From an uncultured Pseudomonas sp. (GTDB lineage: Bacteria; Pseudomonadota; Gammaproteobacteria; Pseudomonadales; Pseudomonadaceae): a stretch of 8,411 nt of DNA. The first letter of the stretch is position 1; every line of letters starts with the position of its first letter. Positions 1-5,786 of this stretch are shown piece by piece. Location of the stretch: contig NZ_CAMPHI010000084.1 in assembly GCF_946885955.1 (NCBI RefSeq), positions 1 through 8,411 on the forward strand. The letters run 5' to 3'. Made by a program: the position numbers and the translations under genes. The notes below the pieces were generated by a model. That model ran no database searches and was not told the DNA's origin. It saw only the letters and a list, made by a program, of their open reading frames with translations.

Positions 1-1724
1 TGCTGCTGCGGGCTGCGCAGGTTGCACGGGTCCTTGAAGGTCAGCCATGGGTGGCCGGTTTCGAACAGCATGCTGAGCATTTTGCGCCACAGGTCTTTGG
101 CCTGGACGGTCTTGAACAGCTTGATTTTGCCGTATTCGCACAGGGCTTCGTAGTACTCGTAGCGCTCCTCGAAGGCCTTGCCGGTGAGGTCGTGCAGGTC
201 CGGTACTTCGCTCGGGCTGAACAGGGTCCACTTGCCGTCGTCGAACACGCGCTTCATGAACAGGTCGGGAATCCAGTTCGCGGTGTTCATGTCGTGGGTG
301 CGGCGGCGGTCGTCGCCGGTGTTCTTGCGCAGCTCGATGAACTCTTCGATGTCCATGTGCCAGGTTTCCAGGTAGGCGCAGACTGCGCCCTTGCGCTTGC
401 CGCCCTGGTTAACCGCTACAGCGGTGTCGTTGACCACCTTGAGGAAGGGCACGACGCCCTGGGATTTGCCGTTGGTGCCTTTGATGTAGGCGCCCAGGGC
501 GCGTACCGGGGTCCAGTCGTTGCCCAGGCCGCCGGCGAATTTCGACAGCAGGGCATTGTCGCGGATGGCGTCGTAGATGCCGCCGAGGTCGTCCGGCACT
601 GTGGTCAGGTAGCAGCTGGAGAGCTGCGGGCGCAGGGTGCCGGCGTTGAACAGGGTCGGGGTCGAGGCCATGTAGTCGAAGGACGACAACAGGTTGTAGA
701 ACTCGATGGCGCGGTCTTCTTTCTGCTTTTCTTCGATCGCCAGGCCCATGGCCACGCGCATGAAGAACACTTGCGGCAGTTCGAAGCGGATGCCGTCCTT
801 GTGGATGAAGTAACGGTCGTAGAGGGTCTGCAGGCCGAGGTAGGTGAACTGCTGGTCGCGTTCGTGATCGATCGCGCGGCCGAGTTTTTCCAGGTCGAAG
901 GTTTTCAGTACCGGGTTGAGCAGTTCGAACTCGACGCCTTTCTCGATGTAGGCCGGCAGCGCTTTGGCGTACAGCTCGGCCATCTCGTGGTGGGTGGCGC
1001 TGGTGGCGACGCCGAGGAAGCCCAGGCCTTCGGCGCGGATGTTGTCCATCAGCAGGCGTGCGGTGACGTAGCTGTAGTTCGGCTCGCGCTCGACCAGGGT
1101 GCGCGCGGTCATCACCAGGGCAGTGCTGACATCGCTCTGGGCGACGCCGTCGTAGAGGTTCTTCAGGGTGTCTTTCTGGATCAGCTCGCCGTCGATCTCG
1201 GCCAGGCCTTCGCAGGCTTCGCTGATGATGGTGTTGAGACGGCCCATGTCCAGCGGCGCGACGGTGCCGTCGGCGTGGGTGACGCGAATGCTCGGGTGCG
1301 GCTCGGCAATATCGACGGCGCCGCGCTTACGCTCCTGGCTGCGCGATTCGCGGTAGATCACGTAGTCGCGGGCGACTTTCTGTTCGCCGGAACGCATCAG
1401 GGCCAGTTCGACCTGGTCCTGGATTTCTTCGATATGGATGGTGCCGCCGGAGGGCATGCGACGCTTGAAGGTGGCGGTGACCTGCTCGGTCAGGCGGGCG
1501 ACGGTGTCATGGATACGCGACGAGGCGGCGGCGGTGCCGCCTTCTACTGCGAGAAAGGCCTTGGTGATGGCGACGGTGATCTTGTCGTCGGTGTACGGCA
1601 CCACGGTGCCGTTACGTTTGATCACACGCAGTTGGCCTGGCGCGGTGGCGTTCAGGTCCTGGCTGGCATCGGTGGCCTGCGGCGCTTGGGCCTGCGGGTT
1701 CTCGCGAGTCGTGTCGGTGTGCAT
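1..1724 (-). CDS. nrdA: Ribonucleoside-diphosphate reductase, class Ia, alpha (large) subunit; 3' end beyond window
   Basis: NrdA reduces ribonucleoside diphosphates to deoxyribonucleotides in the cytoplasm, using a radical supplied by the NrdB subunit. The window holds 574 codons from the start; I expect about 950 in Pseudomonas. The N-terminus carries two ATP-cone-like units, at about residues 33-128 (VIKRNGTVVPYTDDKI) and 144-235 (IRVTHADGTVAPLDMGRL), matching the double cone known for Pseudomonas NrdA, where activity is switched by ATP/dATP. The barrel begins with STPTLFNAGT and SSCYLTT; C371 matches the first redox cysteine (C225 in E. coli). The radical cysteine in NLCxE and its partner cysteine lie outside the window. 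I chose ATG 1724 because GGAG at 1732-1735 sits 7 nt upstream. An in-frame ATG at 1736 would add four residues. nrdB is expected downstream, beyond the left edge. An NrdR box lies upstream at 1950-1965. Confidence 0.97.
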   Translation of the reverse strand, partial: MHTDTTRENPQAQAPQATDASQDLNATAPGQLRVIKRNGTVVPYTDDKITVAITKAFLAVEGGTAAASSRIHDTVARLTEQVTATFKRRMPSGGTIHIEEIQDQVELALMRSGEQKVARDYVIYRESRSQERKRGAVDIAEPHPSIRVTHADGTVAPLDMGRLNTIISEACEGLAEIDGELIQKDTLKNLYDGVAQSDVSTALVMTARTLVEREPNYSYVTARLLMDNIRAEGLGFLGVATSATHHEMAELYAKALPAYIEKGVEFELLNPVLKTFDLEKLGRAIDHERDQQFTYLGLQTLYDRYFIHKDGIRFELPQVFFMRVAMGLAIEEKQKEDRAIEFYNLLSSFDYMASTPTLFNAGTLRPQLSSCYLTTVPDDLGGIYDAIRDNALLSKFAGGLGNDWTPVRALGAYIKGTNGKSQGVVPFLKVVNDTAVAVNQGGKRKGAVCAYLETWHMDIEEFIELRKNTGDDRRRTHDMNTANWIPDLFMKRVFDDGKWTLFSPSEVPDLHDLTGKAFEERYEYYEALCEYGKIKLFKTVQAKDLWRKMLSMLFETGHPWLTFKDPCNLRSPQQ

Positions 1725-1809
1725 GAAAGTCTCCATATTGTTCAATTCGTTTAGACGCTATGCAGTTTTGATGCTGCGGCGTACCTGCCGTTCATTCCCT
1801 TCTACAACG

Positions 1810-1838
1810 CCATGCGCTCGGCAGGGCCGGGCGCATGG
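1810..1838 (-). promoter_or_regulatory. Strong hairpin in the nrdA 5' leader
   Basis: Arms CCATGCGC (1810-1817) and GCGCATGG (1831-1838) are perfectly complementary. The stem continues after one mismatch with four more pairs (1819-1822 with 1826-1829), leaving a 3-nt loop. The structure would sit about 86 nt upstream of the nrdA start in the transcript. No U-run follows on either strand, so it does not look like an intrinsic terminator. It could stabilise the leader or take part in leader control; its function is unknown. Confidence 0.5.
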
Positions 1839-1930
1839 GACTTGCATTCTGGGCAGGGAAGGTATGACTGGCAGATCGTTGAAAAAATTCTTCAATGGCC
1901 TGCTATAGCGCCTTCCTGGCTTTAAGTCTG

Positions 1931-1951
1931 GTGTCGGGACTTTCCCGACAC
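1931..1951. repeat. 8-bp inverted repeat abutting the NrdR box
   Basis: GTGTCGGG (1931-1938) and CCCGACAC (1944-1951) form a perfect 8-bp stem around a 5-nt loop, ACTTT. The right arm runs into the first two bases of the NrdR box at 1950. If nrdA is transcribed from within or upstream of the box, this is a hairpin near the 5' end of the leader. If not, it may be a protein site next to NrdR. No T-tract follows on the nrdA strand. Confidence 0.55.
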
Positions 1952-1965
1952 ACTATATGTTGTGT
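1950..1965. promoter_or_regulatory. NrdR box (ribonucleotide reductase repressor site)
   Basis: The 16-mer ACACTATATGTTGTGT differs at a single base from the palindromic NrdR box pattern ACACTATATATTGTGT. NrdR is the ATP-cone zinc-ribbon repressor of ribonucleotide reductase genes. The site lies 226 bp upstream of the nrdA start, in the expected context. NrdR boxes usually occur in helically phased pairs. No good partner is visible about 31 bp away; the best weak match is at 2010-2025. Confidence 0.85.
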
Positions 1966-2145
1966 CTGTGTTGTGGTTCGCGTGCAGGGCTCTGCACTGT
2001 TATCCATTCCCACTATGCGTATTACGTGATGCGGGAGGACGGTCGGTGTTGTTGCTGCGGCTGCAGCCACCGAAGCATTCACCTGCACTGTTTTTATTCT
2101 CGGTCTGGACCTTTTAGGTGCAAATGTGCTTGTGTCGTTCTTTAG

Positions 2146-2173
2146 GCAAAACCCCAACATGTAGGGGTTTTGC
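2146..2173. terminator. Terminator-like bidirectional hairpin without an obvious gene
   Basis: GCAAAACCCC (2146-2155) and GGGGTTTTGC (2164-2173) form a perfect 10-bp stem around an 8-nt loop with an ACATGT core. The A4C4/G4T4 layout is the common Pseudomonas bidirectional intrinsic terminator form. Both flanking genes read away from it, so it ends neither of them. It could end a small RNA on either strand, attenuate a distal nrdA promoter, or insulate the two promoters. Confidence 0.6.
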
Positions 2174-2235
2174 GCGATGGGGATACAAGATAGTGCGGTC
2201 GTCGGGTGATGGCAAGCTGCGAGAATTTAAAATCC

Positions 2236-2244
2236 TGTGGATAA
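2236..2244 (-). promoter_or_regulatory. Perfect DnaA box
   Basis: TGTGGATAA is the complement of the consensus DnaA box TTATCCACA. A degenerate second copy, TGTGGGTTA, follows at 2249-2257. DnaA control of nrdAB is established in E. coli. Here the box lies about 510 bp upstream of nrdA and 285 bp upstream of the response regulator, so its target is uncertain. One 9-mer can occur by chance. Confidence 0.5.
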
Positions 2245-2253
2245 ATCTGTGGG

Positions 2254-2271
2254 TTACTTTGGGGTAACTTT
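2254..2271. repeat. 11-bp-period direct repeat, possible OmpR-family regulator site
   Basis: TTACTTT (2254-2260) and TAACTTT (2265-2271) are direct repeats with a period of 11 bp, the spacing typical of sites bound by tandem winged-helix response regulators of the OmpR/PhoB class. GTTAC is also part of the E. coli RstA box. An overlapping inverted reading, GTTAC-N6-GTAAC (2253-2268), is possible. It may be an autoregulatory site for the response regulator encoded at 2529; this is inferred from spacing alone. Confidence 0.35.
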
Positions 2272-2308
2272 CGCTAGCCCGCGTGATAGCTGGGGTTTTC
2301 CCCTGACT

Positions 2309-2318
2309 ACCGTTCGTC
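2309..2318 (+). promoter_or_regulatory. AlgR-type binding decamer
   Basis: ACCGTTCGTC matches all ten bases of the AlgR site core known from the algD and algC promoters. AlgR has been linked to control of ribonucleotide reductase genes in P. aeruginosa. The site lies 211 bp upstream of the response regulator start and about 585 bp upstream of the nrdA start. The genome must also encode AlgR for this to matter. Confidence 0.5.
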
Positions 2319-2462
2319 GTGCTGAGCGAGGTTTTTTTCATTGCGCGGCGGCGAATTCGAAGGCCATCGCATAAACACAAGATGTAGGATTTTTTCTTGA
2401 TTATTGGCCCGCTCTGTGCCGGTGCGCGGCGGCGCGGCGATTGGCTGCATTCCGCCGCCGCG

Positions 2463-2495
2463 AGCGGCTGGCGCGTTGCTACAATGCCAGCCGCT
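2463..2495 (+). promoter_or_regulatory. Extended -10 promoter framed by a 10-bp inverted repeat
   Basis: TGC-TACAAT at 2477-2485 is a good extended -10 element on the strand of the response regulator; no -35 is evident. It would start transcription near 2492, giving a leader of about 37 nt. The element lies inside the 13-nt spacer between perfect 10-bp arms, AGCGGCTGGC (2463-2472) and GCCAGCCGCT (2486-2495). A dimeric repressor on the arms would cover the promoter. Alternatively the arms fold as a hairpin in a longer transcript. Confidence 0.5.
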
Positions 2496-2528
2496 TTAGC
2501 CTTGGTTGATCTATCTATGGAGGCAGCA

Positions 2529-3251
2529 GTGGAACAAGAGTCCTGGCACATCCTGATCGTCGAAGACGACCAGCGTCTGGCCGAATTGACCCGCGATTAT
2601 CTGCAGGGCAACGGCTTGGTCGTCAGCATCGAAGCCGATGGCGCGCGGGCGGCCGCGCGCATTCTGCAGGAGCAGCCGGACCTGGTGATCCTCGATCTGA
2701 TGCTGCCGGGCGAGGACGGCCTGTCGATCTGCCGCAAGATTCGCGGCCAGTACGACGGCCCGGTGCTGATGCTCACCGCGCGCACCGATGACATGGACCA
2801 GGTGCTCGGGCTGGAAATGGGGGCCGACGATTACGTCTGCAAGCCGGTGCGCCCGCGGGTGCTGCTGGCGCGTATCCGCGCCTTGCTGCGGCGGCATGAG
2901 GGCAATGCGGACGAGACGGCGAGCGAGCGGCGGCGTTTGCAGTTCGGCCGCCTGATCATCGACAGCGCTATGCGCGAGGCCTGGCTGGGCGAGCAGGCGA
3001 TCGAGTTGACCAGCGCCGAATTCGACCTGCTCTGGCTGCTGGCCGCCAACGCCGGGCGGATTCTCTCGCGCGAGGAAATCTTCAATGCCTTGCGCGGTAT
3101 CGAATACGACGGCCAGGACAGGTCCATCGATGTGAGGATTTCGAGGATTCGCCCGAAGATCGGCGACGACCCGGTGCACCCGCGCTTGATCAAGACCGTG
3201 CGCAGCAAGGGCTATCTATTCGTTGCCGAGGCGGCCGAAGCCCTCTCATGA
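2529..3251 (+). CDS. OmpR-family two-component response regulator, RstA-like
   Basis: The 240-residue protein is a DNA-binding response regulator that should be phosphorylated by the adjacent kinase. The receiver domain spans residues 7-121, with acidic pocket E12/D13, phospho-acceptor D56 (ILDLMLPGEDG), switch T83 and K105. A winged-helix DNA-binding domain follows at about 137-233 (SAEFDLLWLLA, YDGQDRSIDVRISR, IKTVRSKGYLF). Identity to E. coli RstA is high in LALEMGA-, LRG-YDG-DRS- and KGYLF-type stretches, and it reads as the orthologue of P. aeruginosa PA1157. I chose GTG 2529 because GGAGG (2519-2523) lies 5 nt upstream. ATG 2517 is in frame but would overlap that site and add four residues. 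The stop overlaps the kinase start (ATGA, 3248-3251), so translation is probably coupled. The promoter is likely at 2477-2485. Targets are unknown. Confidence 0.93.
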   Translation: MEQESWHILIVEDDQRLAELTRDYLQGNGLVVSIEADGARAAARILQEQPDLVILDLMLPGEDGLSICRKIRGQYDGPVLMLTARTDDMDQVLGLEMGADDYVCKPVRPRVLLARIRALLRRHEGNADETASERRRLQFGRLIIDSAMREAWLGEQAIELTSAEFDLLWLLAANAGRILSREEIFNALRGIEYDGQDRSIDVRISRIRPKIGDDPVHPRLIKTVRSKGYLFVAEAAEALS

Positions 3252-4852
3252 ATTCCATCTTTTTACGCATCTACGGCGGCATGCTCAGCGTGCTGGTGCT
3301 GGTCGCGCTGCTGGGCGTGGCGACACTGCACCTGGCCAACGAGGTGCGTTCGGAGCAGTACCGCGAGCGTCTGGCGCGCGGCACCTTTCGCCTGATGGCC
3401 GATAACCTCAGGCCGATGAGCGAGCTGGAACGGCGCCGTTCGCTGGTGTTGTGGTCGCGCTTGCTGGGCATTCCCCTGAGCATCCAGGCGTTGTCTGATG
3501 TCGACCTCGACAGCGTGGCGCGCAACCGCGTGCAGCGCGGCCAGGTGCTGGTGAAGCAGACCGGCCCGCACGCGGCGACCATTTACAGCCTGATCGGCAA
3601 GCAACGACAGTTATTGCTCACAGGCGAGGTGCAACAGATCAGTGAGCAATTGGCGCGTGCCACCGTGTACCTGCTGATCGACGAGCTGATTCGCTATCCC
3701 GTGGCCGACCAGCCGCGCCACCTTGCCGAGCTCAGCAAGGCCAAGCAATTCGGTTTCGACCTGCGTCTGGTCAGCCTCGAGCAGGCGGAGCTGGACGACG
3801 ACCAGCGCCGCCGCGTCGACGAAGGGGACACGGTGATGGCGCTGGGCAAGGGCGGCGACAGCATCCACGTGTTCGCCGGCATCGTCGGTACGCCCTGGGT
3901 GCTGGAGATCGGCCCGCTGTATCAGATGAATCCCTACCCGCCGCAATTGCTGGTGCTGATCGGCGCGCTCGGCCTGAGCCTGATTGGCCTGATGGTTTAT
4001 CTGCTGGTGCGCCCGCTGGAGCAGCGTTTGCGCGGTCTGGAGGCGGCCGCGTCGTTGATCGCCAGTGGACGCCTGGATGCCCGCGTGCCGACCCGCGGCA
4101 GCGACTCGGTGGGGCGCCTGGCCGCGGCCTTCAATGCCATGGCCGAGCACCTGCAACGATCGTTGAATATCCAGCGTGAGATGGTCCGTGCGGTGTCCCA
4201 CGAATTGCGCACGCCGGTGGCGCGCCTGCGTTTTGGCCTGGAAATGATCGGCGATGCCGACAACGAGACGGCGCGGCGCAAGTATATGGACGGCATGGAC
4301 AGCGACATCCAGGACCTCGACAAGCTGGTCGACGAGATGCTGACCTACGCGCGGCTGGAGCAGGGCGCGCCGGCATTGAATTTCCAGCAGGTCGACCTGG
4401 CCGCCCTGATCGATCAGGTGATCGGCGAGTTGGCACCGCTGCGCGCCAACGTGCGGGTCGAGCACGGACCCTCGCTGGATGCCCGCGACGGCGGCGGGGC
4501 CTGTGTCGAAGCCGAGCCGCGTTACTTGCACCGCGCGGTGCAGAACCTGGTGAGCAATGCCATGCGCCATGCCGAGGGGCGAGTGCGGGTCAGCTATCGG
4601 ATTGGCCAGCAACGCTGTCGTATCGATGTCGAAGATGACGGGCCGGGCGTACCGGAGGCCTCCTGGGAGCATATCTTCACCCCCTTTCTGCGCCTTGACG
4701 ACAGTCGCACCCGCGCCTCCGGCGGCCACGGCCTGGGCCTGTCGATCGTGCGGCGAATCATCTATTGGCATGCCGGCCGCGCACAGATCGGCCGCAGCGA
4801 AAGCCTCGGCGGCGCCTGCTTCACCCTGATCTGGCCGCGCAAGCAAGCGTAA
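3248..4852 (+). CDS. Membrane sensor histidine kinase, RstB-like
   Basis: This 534-residue inner-membrane kinase should phosphorylate the regulator encoded just upstream. Visible order: membrane segment 1 at about residues 8-29; a periplasmic sensor region at about 30-231; membrane segment 2 at about 232-254; HAMP at about 255-307; HisKA with VSHELRTPVARLRFGLE and phospho-acceptor H318; and an ATPase domain with N-box N433/N437 (LHRAVQNLVSNAMRHA), G1 box DDGPGVP (463-469), F box FTPFLRLD (477-484) and G2 box GGHGLGLSIV (492-501). All catalytic motifs are intact. The C-terminal half closely follows E. coli RstB, but the sensor region of about 200 residues is roughly 100 longer, consistent with an overall length of 534 against about 433. 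No signal ligand can be read from it. Its start lies within the regulator's stop. No intrinsic terminator follows; the downstream spacer is repeat-filled. Confidence 0.93.
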   Translation: MNSIFLRIYGGMLSVLVLVALLGVATLHLANEVRSEQYRERLARGTFRLMADNLRPMSELERRRSLVLWSRLLGIPLSIQALSDVDLDSVARNRVQRGQVLVKQTGPHAATIYSLIGKQRQLLLTGEVQQISEQLARATVYLLIDELIRYPVADQPRHLAELSKAKQFGFDLRLVSLEQAELDDDQRRRVDEGDTVMALGKGGDSIHVFAGIVGTPWVLEIGPLYQMNPYPPQLLVLIGALGLSLIGLMVYLLVRPLEQRLRGLEAAASLIASGRLDARVPTRGSDSVGRLAAAFNAMAEHLQRSLNIQREMVRAVSHELRTPVARLRFGLEMIGDADNETARRKYMDGMDSDIQDLDKLVDEMLTYARLEQGAPALNFQQVDLAALIDQVIGELAPLRANVRVEHGPSLDARDGGGACVEAEPRYLHRAVQNLVSNAMRHAEGRVRVSYRIGQQRCRIDVEDDGPGVPEASWEHIFTPFLRLDDSRTRASGGHGLGLSIVRRIIYWHAGRAQIGRSESLGGACFTLIWPRKQA

Positions 4853-5226
4853 CCCGTCTACGATTCGTAGCCCGTATAAGCGCCAGCGCGATCCGGGAGT
4901 CGATCTCATGGGTACCAACGGTGCCTCCTGTTGCAGCCGGTATTTGTCGGAGGGGCGACCCCGCGGCGAATGCGGCTAACAGGGCTGCCCTGGAGAACAC
5001 GAAGCTCGCTGCGAGGGTTCGGTGACCGACGGGGCATCTCTGCGGAGCTGGGGGCCATTGTTGGGTTACGCGGCGGTCGATGGCGATGTTGCTCCTTGAA
5101 CCGTGCCAATCGCCGCTAACGCCAACCTACGATGCGGTGGCTCGGGTACGCGCCAGCGCAATCCGGGAATCGGTTTATGGCCATCACCGACGCCGGATTG
5201 CAGCCGGGCTGGAACGGCATCCGCCT
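4853..5226. repeat. Gene-free convergent spacer filled with degenerate Pseudomonas repeats
   Basis: No gene is supported in these 374 bp between the converging kinase and Hsp20 genes. A 23-bp core with two mismatches occurs at 4880-4902 and 5150-5172 (GCGCCAGCGC-A-TCCGGGA-TCG), exactly 270 bp apart. Each is a degenerate left arm of the GTAGCCCGG...ATCCGGG family. The second copy has a right arm near 5192-5210 (GCAATCCGG at 5158-5166 pairs with CCGGATTGC at 5193-5201). Between them an imperfect stem-loop of the GTTGGGTTACGCGGCG type spans 5060-5131. CTACGA-T-TCGTAG at 4858-4870 is a near-perfect palindrome. No clear terminator is seen for either converging operon; the stems may shield the 3' ends. 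Confidence 0.65.
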
Positions 5227-5727
5227 TTATTCGCCGTGCACTTCGATACGCCGGCCGCTGGTGTGTTCGGCTTTCGGCAGTTCGATGCGCAATACGCCGT
5301 TGCGGTAGCTGGCCGAGGACTTTTCGGCGAGCACTGGCAGTGGCAGCGGAATGCTGCGGTGAAAGCTGCCGAAGGCGCACTGGCGCACCCGGTATTGGCC
5401 GCTACTGGTTTCCTGTTCGGAGCGCTTTTCGCCGCGCACGATCAGCATGTCGTTGCGCACTTCGATATCGAGCTGGCTCTTGTCCAGGCCGGGTACTTCG
5501 AGGCGCACGATGAACTTGTCGTCGTCCTCGAACACGTCGCCGGCCAGCAGCGCCCAATTCGTCGAGGGGAAGTCGGCGGACGCGGGGGCCTGCTCCGGGG
5601 CCTTTTCATTGGTCGGGGTAAAGCGGGTCAGGGTGCCGCTGGTGCGCTCGCGCAGTTGGCGCCAGCCTTCGCTGAGCGAGTGCCAGGTATCCTCCAGCCC
5701 CTGTTTCAGTTCATTGAGTTTTTCCAT
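5227..5727 (-). CDS. Small heat-shock protein Hsp20, third gene of the trio
   Basis: This 166-residue ATP-independent holdase should bind unfolding proteins in the cytoplasm and hold them for refolding by DnaK/ClpB. The N-terminal arm (1-58) is long, with an amphipathic, tryptophan-bearing start (DTWHSLSEGWRQLRERTSG) followed by a Pro/Ala/Glu linker. The alpha-crystallin domain spans about 59-152, with FIVRLEVPGLDKSQLDIEV, the segment FGSFHRSIPLPLPV and the signature NGVLRIELPK (N143-GVL). The tail ends IEV (161-163), a variant of the I-x-I/V anchoring motif. GGAG (5737-5740) lies 9 nt from the ATG, a long spacing, and can pair with CTCC just upstream. It follows the second Hsp20 gene by 59 nt and is probably co-transcribed. 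It differs in length and arm from the other two, so it is an old paralogue and not a recent duplicate. Confidence 0.93.
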   Translation of the reverse strand: MEKLNELKQGLEDTWHSLSEGWRQLRERTSGTLTRFTPTNEKAPEQAPASADFPSTNWALLAGDVFEDDDKFIVRLEVPGLDKSQLDIEVRNDMLIVRGEKRSEQETSSGQYRVRQCAFGSFHRSIPLPLPVLAEKSSASYRNGVLRIELPKAEHTSGRRIEVHGE

Positions 5728-5736
5728 AGCGGTGAT

Positions 5737-5780
5737 CTCCGGCTGGAGCGGTCATGCACGCTAAAGCGGCACGACCGCTC
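5737..5780 (-). promoter_or_regulatory. Intercistronic hairpins upstream of the third Hsp20 gene
   Basis: GAGCGGTC (5746-5753) and GACCGCTC (5773-5780) form a perfect 8-bp stem around 19 nt. A second, competing 4-bp stem pairs CTCC (5745-5748) with the ribosome binding site GGAG (5737-5740) across a 4-nt loop. The two stems share bases 5746-5748, so in the transcript only one can form fully. This could set the translation rate of the third gene or stabilise mRNA ends after cleavage. It is a prediction by eye. Confidence 0.4.
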
Positions 5781-5786
5781 AACGGT

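Larger units (their letters stand above)
1725..2528. other. Divergent nrdA / response regulator spacer, regulatory region
   Basis: This 804-bp stretch separates nrdA from the divergent response regulator gene. I find no convincing protein gene in it. From nrdA outward it holds leader hairpins (1810-1838, a weak TTGAA/TTCAA at 1879-1895, and 1931-1951), an NrdR box, a GTGCAG/CTGCAC inverted repeat (1983-1998), a terminator-like hairpin (2146-2173), a DnaA box, an 11-bp-period direct repeat, a GGGG-TTTT-CCCC hairpin (2292-2303), an AlgR-type decamer, two poly-T runs and two GC-rich inverted repeats next to the regulator's promoter. It is AT-richer than the flanking genes. The nrdA promoter is not certain. 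One option is CAGACT-N17-TATAGC, just downstream of the NrdR box on the minus strand. The other is TATAGT inside the box, with a poor -35. Confidence 0.7.

Noticed and set aside
51..1754. 567-residue open frame on the plus strand
   Set aside because: It is antisense to nrdA, whose translation matches NrdA throughout. The frame is open because of GC-rich codon bias, and its product shows no recognisable family.
2010..2025. Possible second NrdR box
   Set aside because: Only about 9 of 16 positions fit, and the 60-bp spacing from the good box is not the usual one.
1957..2145. 62-residue Cys-rich frame (13 Cys) ending directly before the terminator-like hairpin
   Set aside because: Tempting as a small metal-binding protein. 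However, its ATG lies inside the NrdR box, no ribosome binding site precedes it or the internal ATG at 2028, and the cysteines come from TGT-rich sequence. Conservation would be needed to revive it.
1903..2160. 85-residue frame on the minus strand upstream of nrdA
   Set aside because: It starts inside the hairpin loop region, has no ribosome binding site, crosses the NrdR box and has no recognisable domain.
2332..2338. T7 run as an intrinsic terminator
   Set aside because: No stable stem directly precedes it; the nearest GGGG-TTTT-CCCC hairpin is almost 30 bp away.
2114..2551. 145-residue frame on the minus strand across the spacer
   Set aside because: It overlaps the start and promoter of the response regulator and has no family features. 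An internal MKKTSL start also lacks support.
3611..4918. 435-residue open frame on the minus strand
   Set aside because: It lies opposite the sensor kinase gene, which carries all the expected kinase motifs. The His/Gln/Ala-rich product is typical of an antisense artefact.
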